DNA of 6,441 bases from Nitrospira sp. (GCA_005239945.1 SBAY01000238.1:1-6441); one strand, 5' to 3'; positions 1 through 6,231 are shown, counted from the first letter of the stretch. Made by a program: numbers and translations. The notes: generated by a model not told the origin, from the sequence alone.

Positions 1-17
1 ATCAGATTACGATTACA

Positions 18-84
18 ATTTTGGATTTTCGATTTTGGATTAAGGATATTAAGATTCCTCAATCCAAAATCGAAAATCCAAAAT
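18..84. repeat. Perfect 24-bp inverted repeat (intergenic hairpin)
   Basis: Positions 18-41 are the exact reverse complement of 61-84. The stem can be extended after one mismatch by four more pairs (43-46 with 56-59), leaving a loop of about nine bases. The arm is itself built from the word GATTTTGGATT and its variants, giving a repeat inside the repeat. No T-run follows the right arm, so it does not look like an ordinary intrinsic terminator. Such word-based inverted repeats are typical of dispersed intergenic elements in AT-rich genomes; that interpretation is inferred, and no second full copy lies in this window. Confidence 0.85.
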
Positions 85-281
85 CCGAAATTTCATTTGA
101 TATTAATTGATAACTAAGGCATTACGGTTAGATATACCCTGGAGTGGGTAAGGCGATAAACTTATGGTCAAATGGTGAGAGGAGGCTAAAAAGTAGATAA
201 CCTCTTTAATCATCGCGACTTATGAAAAATTTGCAGTGAAACTTTTAACAGAACCAATCTAATTTACAAGAGGTAAAAATT
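85..281 (+). other. Non-coding leader before the flippase-like pair
   Basis: No reading frame of useful length or protein-like composition is visible here. A small hairpin can be drawn at 135-150 (TACCC pairing with GGGTA around a six-base loop). It could be enclosed by a five-base pairing of GGTTA at 126-130 with TAACC at 198-202. I do not recognise a known riboswitch consensus; in particular I looked for guanidine-type motifs, because SMR-like genes often follow them, and did not find one. The segment ends with a ribosome binding site, AAGAGG at 268-273, eight bases before the ATG at 282. No convincing promoter was found. Confidence 0.3.
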
Positions 282-635
282 ATGAAGTTTTTCTTAGGGG
301 TACTTCTATCTATTTGTATGGCGGTAGTAGGGCAATTGTTGTTGAAATCAGGGGTTATGCACTCGGCTACTTCACAATCTTTATTGATTAATTATCTTGG
401 AATACTGACTAATCCCTGGGTTATAATAGGAGGGTTACTTTATTTAGCCAGTTCTTTTTTATGGCTTTTATTACTCCAAAGATGCCATCTGAGTTATATC
501 TATCCAATGATTAGTTTAGGATATGTATTGGTCGTCATTGCCTCTTGCTTTTTATTCCATGAACAGGTAGTCCTTATTCGCTGGATAGGGGTAGGAATAA
601 TTTGTATAGGTGTGACTTTAGTTTCCCAAAGTTAG
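282..635 (+). CDS. Small four-helix DMT/SMR-like membrane protein, ArnE/ArnF-type flippase subunit (first of pair)
   Basis: The 117-residue protein is almost entirely hydrophobic and fits four membrane helices (about 3-22, 45-66, 70-92 and 97-115), the size of small multidrug resistance (SMR) and ArnE/ArnF proteins. The GQLLLKSG motif at the end of helix 1 and LSYIYPMISLGYVL in helix 3 are hallmarks of this branch of the drug/metabolite transporter superfamily. Aligned without gaps to EmrE helix 1, the essential Glu14 of the drug-proton antiporters is Ala here, so multidrug export is unlikely. Flipping of a polyprenyl-linked sugar or another lipid across the inner membrane is the more likely role, by analogy with ArnE/ArnF. 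The start is supported by AAGAGG eight bases upstream. The gene lies 21 bases before a paralogue with which it probably forms a heterodimer. The substrate cannot be told from the sequence. Confidence 0.8.
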   Translation: MKFFLGVLLSICMAVVGQLLLKSGVMHSATSQSLLINYLGILTNPWVIIGGLLYLASSFLWLLLLQRCHLSYIYPMISLGYVLVVIASCFLFHEQVVLIRWIGVGIICIGVTLVSQS

Positions 636-656
636 AAAGGATAAAGGAGGAACATT

Positions 657-1007
657 ATGTCAATATTAGTTAGTATTTTTATCTGTGTTTGTATTGTCGT
701 TATTGCCCAGTTATTATTAAAAACTGGTGTAGGCAAACCTTCTGGGCAACCTATTCCTTTAGAATTAATTAGAATATTTACTACGCCAAGGGTAATCATT
801 GGATTTTTGCTTTTTATATTCAGTGCACTCCTCTGGCTGCGGATATTACAATATGCCGATTTAAGCTATGCCTATCCAATGCTTAGTATGGCTTATGTTC
901 TAATAGTTTTATCCTCTAAATTTATCCTGAAAGAACCTGTCCCGCTTACAAGATGGATAGGGGTAGGCATTATCTGTACGGGTATATTTTTAATTTCACA
1001 AAGTTAG
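657..1007 (+). CDS. Small four-helix DMT/SMR-like membrane protein, ArnE/ArnF-type flippase subunit (second of pair)
   Basis: This 116-residue protein is a paralogue of its upstream neighbour. By eye about half of the aligned residues are identical, concentrated in AQLLLKTG (helix 1), LSYAYPMLS (helix 3) and the near-identical C-terminal block RWIGVGIIC followed by SQS. Four membrane helices are expected. The EmrE Glu14 position is Val, so the proton-coupled drug-export residue is missing here too. A strong ribosome binding site, AAAGGAGG, lies six bases before the ATG, and the 21-base gap from the first gene points to one transcript. Paired four-helix proteins of this superfamily commonly work as heterodimers (ArnE/ArnF, EbrA/EbrB). 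A role in moving an undecaprenyl-linked or related lipid substrate is inferred. Tandem duplication is the simplest origin of the pair. Confidence 0.8.
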   Translation: MSILVSIFICVCIVVIAQLLLKTGVGKPSGQPIPLELIRIFTTPRVIIGFLLFIFSALLWLRILQYADLSYAYPMLSMAYVLIVLSSKFILKEPVPLTRWIGVGIICTGIFLISQS

Positions 1008-1012
1008 CGATA

Positions 1013-1093
1013 GGAAGGCTGAAGGGGGGAAGGCTGAAGACTGTTAGGTTATAGAGTTTCTTCCTCTCTAATAGCCTTCAGCATTCCTCCCTT
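1013..1093. repeat. Imperfect long hairpin with internal direct repeat, upstream of the AI-2E-family gene
   Basis: The 12-base word GGAAGGCTGAAG occurs at 1013-1024 and again at 1028-1039. The segment 1022-1047 pairs with 1068-1093 without gaps: 22 of 26 positions are Watson-Crick and two more are G-T wobble, with a 20-base loop. The hairpin ends three bases before the GAGGG ribosome binding site (1096-1100) of the next gene. It may be a dispersed intergenic repeat or an RNA structure that separates expression of the flippase pair from the next gene. There is no terminal T-run. Confidence 0.7.
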
Positions 1094-1107
1094 ATGAGGG
1101 TTTAAAT

Positions 1108-2163
1108 ATGATAACCGGTGAAACTAAAAATGGTAAATTAATCCTCTACTTAATAGCGTTTTTAGGAATAGGTATTTTTTTATTATTTGTCTGTCGCAGT
1201 GCTATCCTTCCTTTTGTTATTTCTATTCTCCTTGTCTATTTGTTAAATCCTCTGGTTGACCAAATGGAAAAAAGAGGTCTTGGAAGAACATCGGCAGTGG
1301 TTATCCTTTACCTATCAATCATTTTGCTTTTTACTATGCTGACAATTTACTTCTTTCCTCTACTTTCTGACCAGATCAGGCAAACAAAAGAAAATCTACC
1401 TAAATACATCTCTCAATTGAAGGAAGTAGAGGTTTATTCCAAAAGATACATTGAAAGCCATTTTTCTATTTTTAAAGGTAAAGAATTTGCCTCAAAACTT
1501 TCTTCAAAAACTGAGGTTGTTTTATCAAATCTCTTAGATTCTATCCTTTCTTTTGTCTTTAATTTCTTTTCTTTGTTTTCTCTTTTAATCTTAGTTCCCC
1601 TGATTACATTCTTTCTTTTAAAGGATGGCAGGAGGCTCAAAAAGGCATTTATTGCCCTGGTTCCAAACAGGTATTTTGAGACATCATTGAATCTAATGAA
1701 TAAAATTGATATTCAGATTACGAATTTTATTCGAGGACAATTATTAGATGTCCTTATCGTCTCTATTCTTTATATAATTGGACTTTATCTTATCGGGTTA
1801 GATTATTATATCATTCTTGGGCTAATAATGGGAATATCCATTCTTATCCCTTATTTTGGTCCGGCAATGGGAACTATTCCTGCGATAGCCGTTGCCTTAT
1901 TATCTTCTCAACCCATTTTAATCATAGGGATAATTGTGGTATTGATTTTAGTCCAACTTATAGATAATGCCTTAATAGGTCCAACCGTAATAGCCCAGAG
2001 TGTCAAATTACATCCATTATTGATTATCTTTGGGGTCTTAACCGGTGGTCAATTGCTGGGGGTATGGGGTATGCTTTTAACTATACCGATTATTTCTATA
2101 TTGAAGGTGATAATTGAAGAATTTTACCAGGGTTTAAAGGTTTATCGGTTGACTGCTTCTTAG
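1108..2163 (+). CDS. AI-2E/PerM-family (UPF0118) integral membrane transporter
   Basis: The 351-residue length and layout match the AI-2E family (TqsA, YdiK, PerM). There are two N-terminal helices (about 10-48 and 61-87) around the conserved PFVISILLVYLLNPLVDQ segment. A hydrophilic region (about 88-140) with weak coiled-coil character follows, and then a cluster of about six helices from residue 143 to the C-terminus. Family landmarks visible are LITFFLLKDG (165-174), FIRGQLLDV (207-215), ILIPYFGPAMGTIPA (245-259) and DNALIGPTVIAQSVKLHP (286-303). Family members have been linked to autoinducer-2 export and to sodium/proton antiport; the substrate here cannot be assigned. The ATG is preceded by GAGGG with a seven-base spacer. 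It lies 100 bases after the flippase-like pair on the same strand, with a hairpin between, so cotranscription is possible but unproven. It converges with the CDF gene. Confidence 0.9.
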   Translation: MITGETKNGKLILYLIAFLGIGIFLLFVCRSAILPFVISILLVYLLNPLVDQMEKRGLGRTSAVVILYLSIILLFTMLTIYFFPLLSDQIRQTKENLPKYISQLKEVEVYSKRYIESHFSIFKGKEFASKLSSKTEVVLSNLLDSILSFVFNFFSLFSLLILVPLITFFLLKDGRRLKKAFIALVPNRYFETSLNLMNKIDIQITNFIRGQLLDVLIVSILYIIGLYLIGLDYYIILGLIMGISILIPYFGPAMGTIPAIAVALLSSQPILIIGIIVVLILVQLIDNALIGPTVIAQSVKLHPLLIIFGVLTGGQLLGVWGMLLTIPIISILKVIIEEFYQGLKVYRLTAS

Positions 2164-2213
2164 GAGGTGTTGGGAACAGACTTCGACAGCCTGTCAAGAG
2201 CTACCCCCAGTGT

Positions 2214-2408
2214 CTTCAATTCAGACATTAAACTTCAGACTTTAGACATCAGATTTAGAGTAAACATTCAGTATTCAGCCGTCAGCTTTCAGATGGAGAA
2301 AAAGATAATGTATGAACATCTGTCTTATCCAAAAACTGAAAGATTAAGGTTCCGGCTAACCGCTTACGATTTAAGTCTTTAGTCTATGGTCTAATGTCTG
2401 AATTGAAG
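2214..2408. repeat. MITE-like element of about 195 bp bounded by inverted repeats, overlapping the CDF 3' end
   Basis: CTTCAATTCAGACATTA at 2214-2230 is exactly inverted at 2392-2408 (17 of 17). The match continues inward without gaps to 2247/2375, giving 28 identities in 34 positions. The interior (2248-2374) is made of degenerate TCAGNNNTCAG and TTTAGACAT words and has no coding character. The right arm runs into the CDF gene and contains its stop codon. No transposase is present. It could be a non-autonomous mobile element, or one of the host's dispersed intergenic repeats serving as a spacer between converging genes. I could not identify a flanking target-site duplication. Confidence 0.65.
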
Positions 2409-3335
2409 CCCAGTATGTAATAAAGTTAACGCCTTACATTCCAGTCCAGAACCACCCTTATCACACATTTCACAATTATGGATACAGGGTTCGATATGAA
2501 TTAGGACTTTTGTGTTTTTCAAACCTTTCTCAATGTTTTTTTCGATTTCATCACAGATATCGTGTGCCTCTTTGACCGTCATATTTTGAGGCATAGTTAG
2601 ATGAAAATCGATATGTTTTATCTTGCCGGCTTTCCTTGTTCTTATTTCGTGAAAATCAAAATACGCTGTTTGATATTCTGAAATTTCTGTTTTTATAACG
2701 CTAATATCTTTATCGGAAAGTTGAACGTCCATTAGTGGTTTAAAGGCATTTAATGTAAGCAAATAGGCCTCTCGAATTATAAATAAAGCAACTATTATGG
2801 CAATAATGGGGTCCAAATAATTACACCCTGTTATCCAGATGAAAAACAACCCCAGACCTACTCCCAAAGAGGTATAAACATCAAGTTTTAGATGTAGGGC
2901 GTCTGCCTCCAGGGCGATAGAATCCTCTTCTCTGGCAACCTTATATAACATCCTTGAGACAATAATATTTATCACGGCAGAAATGAACATGACCAGAACA
3001 CCTAATCCCAATAATTCTACCGGTTCTTTTGCAATTAACTTTTTTATTGCCTCAATAATAATTATTACTGCGGCAGTAAAGATTAAAATTGCCTCTATCA
3101 CGCCGGAGATGTTTTCAACCTTATCATGTCCATAAGGATGCCCTTCATCAGGTGGAATATTAGAAAGCCTGACCGCAAAAAAGGCTATTATGGCCGCCAC
3201 CAAATCTATCGTTGAATGTATCGCTTCCGATATTATACTCACGGAACCACTGATAACACCCACTAATAATTTTAACAATATCAGGGTTGTATTAGATATT
3301 ATGGATAATCTTGCTGTTTTAACTTTCCTGTTCAT
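2391..3335 (-). CDS. Cation diffusion facilitator (CDF) family metal efflux transporter, zinc-type site
   Basis: This 314-residue protein has the CDF plan of six membrane helices (about residues 8-188) followed by a cytoplasmic metal-binding domain. Site A is complete: HxxxD in helix 2 (H40, D44) and HxxxD in helix 5 (H148, D152). This four-ligand His/Asp set is associated with zinc preference in CzcD and ZnT proteins. Other family marks are GHPYGHDKVE (65-74) and C-terminal-domain histidines in FHEIRTRKAGKIKHIDFHL (228-246), EAHDI and HIEP (280-283). A cysteine-rich tail, CIHNCEMC (284-291) plus C300, adds possible metal ligands. It probably exports Zn2+ or a similar divalent ion by proton antiport. 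AAGAGG sits five bases upstream of the ATG. The last five residues (LQFRH) and the TAG stop are encoded by one arm of an inverted-repeat element, so the native C-terminus may have been altered. Confidence 0.93.
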   Translation of the reverse strand: MNRKVKTARLSIISNTTLILLKLLVGVISGSVSIISEAIHSTIDLVAAIIAFFAVRLSNIPPDEGHPYGHDKVENISGVIEAILIFTAAVIIIIEAIKKLIAKEPVELLGLGVLVMFISAVINIIVSRMLYKVAREEDSIALEADALHLKLDVYTSLGVGLGLFFIWITGCNYLDPIIAIIVALFIIREAYLLTLNAFKPLMDVQLSDKDISVIKTEISEYQTAYFDFHEIRTRKAGKIKHIDFHLTMPQNMTVKEAHDICDEIEKNIEKGLKNTKVLIHIEPCIHNCEMCDKGGSGLECKALTLLHTGLQFRH

Positions 3336-3352
3336 AAAAACCTCTTGAAATT

Positions 3353-3382
3353 ATTATAGGACTTAAAGGACTTATCAGTCAG
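3353..3382 (-). promoter_or_regulatory. Candidate sigma-70 promoter for the CDF gene
   Basis: On the - strand CTGACT (3382-3377) and a perfect TATAAT (3358-3353) are separated by 18 bases, and the ATG follows 17 bases after the -10 box. The implied 5' leader is very short (about 11 bases), so the ribosome binding site would sit near the RNA 5' end; this lowers confidence. The spacer carries two copies of TAAGTCCT (AGGACTTA on the + strand, 3358-3365 and 3367-3374) exactly nine bases apart, which could be a regulator site. Confidence 0.45.
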
Positions 3383-3450
3383 TACTTTTTTAATAGCACC
3401 CAGCATATCCAGCCTATCTGATCATCCGGCAGGCATACCTTGTAATATCA
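3379..3450 (-). pseudogene. In-frame remnant of the SH3b domain beyond a premature TGA
   Basis: Directly after the TGA at 3450-3448 the same frame continues for 22 codons and ends at a second TGA (3381-3379). The translation begins YYKVCLPDDQIGW and ends VLLKKY. This is the missing C-terminal part of a bacterial SH3 domain, whose usual form is W-x-K-V with a later GW. The TGA occupies the position of the domain's typical tryptophan, one G-to-A change from TGG. The uninterrupted gene would encode 319 residues (3379-4338). Readthrough or a sequencing error would make this a live coding segment rather than a remnant. Confidence 0.7.
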
Positions 3451-4338
3451 CTTAGCCGAGGTAGTGTCTAAAATAGTTACTATTGTGCCTTGTTTTATTT
3501 TGAGTAGCGCTTTATAAGAGGTGTTAGGAATGGCAGGGTTATCCCAAACAATCGCCTCCTGGACAGCGACGATTGCCTGCTTAGGATGGAAAACCTCTTG
3601 AGTTGGCGTGCTTGTTATCCTGGATACCGGGTCAGGATATAATTTCTCGTTCACATTTACTACCGGGAACTCACCTATTTCTTCTATCATCCCCTGTTGA
3701 GACTTGCCTCGTTGAACTGGAGGTTCAACCAATCCCTTTTGTTGGAGAGGTAGGATGTTGGCTTGTCTTAAAATATCTTTTGTATCTCTAATTGGGGTAA
3801 TGAATCGCTGTTCAACCCCCTGAAAATATCTGCATTTGGTTATGAAAAGATTATCTTCCTGAGAGGGTTTTATGGATTCACGAACTTTAACTGCCTCCTC
3901 ATAATTTCCCTTCTCGAAGTAGAATTTGCTCAATCCCTTTTTATTCGCATTCAGAGAAAGATAATCATTTAACAATCTCTTCATTTCACTATACCCAAGA
4001 TATTGCCCTAAGATGGTTAATGCCTGAGTTCTATCTATGGGAGGGGCAGGTTTTCGTTCAAGGTTATTGACAAAGACATCACCAAAATATATCCTGGCTA
4101 AGTAATATTTAGCTAAAACCTCATTTGAGGCAGTAAGATATTTAATGGCCACCTCATAATCATAATTTGAAAATGCCGTAAAACCTTTTGACCAATTTTC
4201 ATTCTCCGGGGCAGGAATAATTTCTGATACAAGATAAGTAGGTTGGGCAGATGACGCTAAATTGGTCAACAAAATACCGACCACTAATACCAACAGACAA
4301 TATAAAAATTTACTGTTCTTCAAGAATATCCGATTCAA
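3448..4338 (-). CDS. Secreted TPR-like/SH3b protein, apparently truncated at the C-terminus
   Basis: The product as read is 296 residues. A signal peptide (basic residues K7 and K10, hydrophobic 11-27, likely cleavage near SSA-Q at 31/32) directs export; there is no lipobox. TPR-like helical pairs lie at about 47-85 (NYDYEVAIKYL, AKYYLARIYFGD) and 134-155 (KFYFEKGNYEEAVKV). A proline/glutamine-rich linker (about 195-250) leads to the first part of an SH3b domain (254-296: AIVAVQEAIVWDNP, then LLKIKQGTIVTILDTTS). The domain is cut by TGA and continues in frame downstream. The start is TTG: an in-frame TGA lies three codons upstream, no nearby ATG exists, and AAGGAAGGG sits nine bases before it. 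It overlaps the preceding gene by 29 bases, implying translational coupling. A structural or scaffolding role in the envelope is inferred; no enzyme motif is visible. Confidence 0.75.
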   Translation of the reverse strand: MNRIFLKNSKFLYCLLVLVVGILLTNLASSAQPTYLVSEIIPAPENENWSKGFTAFSNYDYEVAIKYLTASNEVLAKYYLARIYFGDVFVNNLERKPAPPIDRTQALTILGQYLGYSEMKRLLNDYLSLNANKKGLSKFYFEKGNYEEAVKVRESIKPSQEDNLFITKCRYFQGVEQRFITPIRDTKDILRQANILPLQQKGLVEPPVQRGKSQQGMIEEIGEFPVVNVNEKLYPDPVSRITSTPTQEVFHPKQAIVAVQEAIVWDNPAIPNTSYKALLKIKQGTIVTILDTTSAK

Positions 4339-6220
4339 TGAAAATCACCCTTCCTTTGGGGTCTAATTGGATATATAGATTTTGTTCCAATATCCGTTGA
4401 TAATCCGGCTCATCGAACTGGAGTATCTTTAATTTCTCCTCACTATTTACCGCTGGGCAGACAAATCTCCTATAACCAGGCGGCATAAATACTACAGGAG
4501 ATACATCCTGACCCATCCCATCAGCATCATACCAATAGTCGTCCGTCTCAATCTTGAATTTATCCGCACTAAGTTTAACATCCATTCCTTCTGCCTTACC
4601 CTTTAAATCAAACCAGCATTTAATGGCTAATGGATATTTATCCCTTGTCAAACCATACCAGGTAGTAAATACAGGGGCAAATCCTATCTCGATAAATCCT
4701 GCATAATTCCTGTAAGGTTGTTGACTATTCGTTGGTTTATAGGGAATAAAATAAGCACGGATAGGGGTATGCTGATAAAATTTATTCATCTCTTCTATAG
4801 TTAATAATTTTTCACCCTCAGCCTTTTGTTCAAAAAACTCTTTGCCAGTCTTATAGGTAAATATCGTTGATTCTACCTCTATCCGTTTGCCGTGATATAA
4901 TCCCCAGTGAATATCAGCATCCTTCTCCATATCCATCTCAAAATAGTCAATCCACTCGTAAGCACTTCCTGGAGAAGATTCTGACCCATAAAATAATTTC
5001 CGCTTCTCGGAAATTGACCTTTTATACCCGCTCTCCTTACCAATAGCCTTTGTGCCTTCTCGTAAGATTTTCACCGGACAATATTCATTCTGGCCATAAA
5101 GGCAAATTTCCTCTTCCTTTGATTCATTAAACGGTTTGAAAAATACTCGCTTGTATCCCCGGACATTAGCCCTATCACGGTCATTTTCATAGATTTCATT
5201 TGCCGGGGCATAGATGGTGCCTAATTCCCGTTTAGGATTAAATGGAACTAGCGGGGTATAAATATATGAATTGGCTAAGATAGGTAACTTTATTATTTGC
5301 CCGGTGTTGGTTTTTATTGGAATAATCTTTTCTTTTATGTCTTCTGGCGTCCAGGCATCGATAACCCCTTCAATATCCCAGTTATCTACAAAGACACCAT
5401 AGGCCGGGATTTGGGTTATTTTATTCTGGACATCCTTAATCTCAACGACCCTTTCAGTGGGGATATAATCTCCAACAAAGCATTTCCCAAAGATATATCC
5501 GGCAAAATCGCGTCTGCATTTTGTATCCGGGAGGAGGGCACCATTAACAGTCAGGGAATAGGTATTTGTGAGAAAGGAGTTTGCCTTTTTATTATTCGTT
5601 GGGTCTTCTTCTAATAAATATTTCTTAGCCGTAATCACAAAACCCGGGTATCTGCCGGTCAGGGAAACATCCTCAATTTGAGTAAGCTTGGCATTAAGTG
5701 CCTTTGCCTCGGCCAATATTCCAGGGATAAATTTTCCCTGAGCATCCCGTGGCCAAAATTCCTTTAATGGTGTTAATCTTTCCACAAATTCCGAGACGGT
5801 TTGCATTCCTTCTAATGGAACAATAATACTCTTTTTACCTAATCCCTCAGGGTAAAGATTGTTCAATAATTCAATAAGGACAACCAATAATTCTTCTTTA
5901 GTTATCTCGGTATCAGGGCTAAAGGCTTGCCTTTGCGGATAAGCCTCTTGTTCCTTATCCAATAACCGCCCAATCATCATCGCCAATTCATTCTTTGTCA
6001 AAAAGGCACTACGGTTAAAATCAGCCCAGGTTTTTTCATCCACATCCGGTCCTAATTTTTTGGCAATAAATCGTTCAAGGATAGGTTGTGTGTATCTTCC
6101 TTCCCCGGGGATTAATGAATCATGCACCTTCACAAGCAAAGTAGTATTATCCGGTAATTCTGCCTTTACATCTGTAATTATCAAAAATAATCCAAGCAAC
6201 AAAAATATCATCTTTTTCAT
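4310..6220 (-). CDS. Secreted protein with N-terminal SLH-like segments, function unknown
   Basis: Read from the ATG at 6220 this is a 636-residue protein. A clear signal peptide (MKKMIFLLLGLFLIITDVKA, cleavage after VKA at residue 20) is followed by two segments resembling S-layer homology repeats. These are residues 66-88 (ADFNRSAFLTKNELAMMIGR) and 100-124 (FSPDTEITKEELLVVLIELL), with the usual F-x-D, T-K-x-E and hydrophobic-helix spacing. The remainder (about 150-636) is rich in Tyr, Trp, Asp and Gly, looks mostly beta-stranded, and matches no family I recognise. Six cysteines in the mature protein could form disulfides. No lipobox or C-terminal anchor is seen, so attachment to the wall through the SLH-like region is the likely localisation (inference). 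A longer start at 6247 is in frame but has no good ribosome binding site and would put nine polar residues before the signal peptide. First gene of a two-gene operon. Confidence 0.8.
   Translation of the reverse strand: MKKMIFLLLGLFLIITDVKAELPDNTTLLVKVHDSLIPGEGRYTQPILERFIAKKLGPDVDEKTWADFNRSAFLTKNELAMMIGRLLDKEQEAYPQRQAFSPDTEITKEELLVVLIELLNNLYPEGLGKKSIIVPLEGMQTVSEFVERLTPLKEFWPRDAQGKFIPGILAEAKALNAKLTQIEDVSLTGRYPGFVITAKKYLLEEDPTNNKKANSFLTNTYSLTVNGALLPDTKCRRDFAGYIFGKCFVGDYIPTERVVEIKDVQNKITQIPAYGVFVDNWDIEGVIDAWTPEDIKEKIIPIKTNTGQIIKLPILANSYIYTPLVPFNPKRELGTIYAPANEIYENDRDRANVRGYKRVFFKPFNESKEEEICLYGQNEYCPVKILREGTKAIGKESGYKRSISEKRKLFYGSESSPGSAYEWIDYFEMDMEKDADIHWGLYHGKRIEVESTIFTYKTGKEFFEQKAEGEKLLTIEEMNKFYQHTPIRAYFIPYKPTNSQQPYRNYAGFIEIGFAPVFTTWYGLTRDKYPLAIKCWFDLKGKAEGMDVKLSADKFKIETDDYWYDADGMGQDVSPVVFMPPGYRRFVCPAVNSEEKLKILQFDEPDYQRILEQNLYIQLDPKGRVIFIESDILEEQ
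4348..4356 (-). promoter_or_regulatory. Ribosome binding site inside the SLH-like gene, deciding the TTG start at 4338
   Basis: AAGGAAGGG on the - strand lies nine bases before TTG within the coding sequence of the upstream gene. No ATG or GTG is available between the in-frame TGA three codons upstream and the signal peptide, so this site supports initiation at TTG and coupling to translation of the first gene. Confidence 0.6.
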
Positions 6221-6226
6221 TTTTTT

Positions 6227-6231
6227 CTCCT
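6227..6231 (-). promoter_or_regulatory. Ribosome binding site deciding the start at 6220
   Basis: AGGAG on the - strand lies six bases before ATGAAAAAG at 6220, which begins a textbook signal peptide. The alternative in-frame ATG at 6247 has no comparable purine-rich site upstream. Confidence 0.8.

Noticed and set aside
107..135. TTGATA followed by AT-rich sequence as a promoter for the first gene
   Set aside because: No adequate -10 box lies 16-18 bases downstream.
126..202. Possible structured RNA or riboswitch in the leader of the flippase-like pair
   Set aside because: Only a five-base hairpin and a five-base closing pairing can be drawn, and no known aptamer consensus, including the guanidine classes, is visible. 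A covariance-model search would decide.
1434..1640. Open frame on the - strand inside the AI-2E-family gene
   Set aside because: Lys/Glu-rich antisense shadow of a real membrane protein; no start signal of its own.
2167..2382. Open frame of 71 codons on the + strand after the AI-2E-family gene
   Set aside because: It is made of the repetitive interior of the inverted-repeat element, starts at GTG with no spaced ribosome binding site, and its translation has no protein-like pattern.
3448..3450. TGA read as tryptophan throughout this genome (alternative genetic code)
   Set aside because: Every other Trp in the window's six genes is TGG, and reading the second TGA at 3379-3381 as Trp gives an implausible extension into the CDF promoter.
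5297..5614. Open frame on the + strand opposite the SLH-like gene
   Set aside because: Antisense shadow of a well-supported exported protein, without recognisable motifs or a ribosome binding site. The same applies to the frames at 3603-3791 and 6060-6254.
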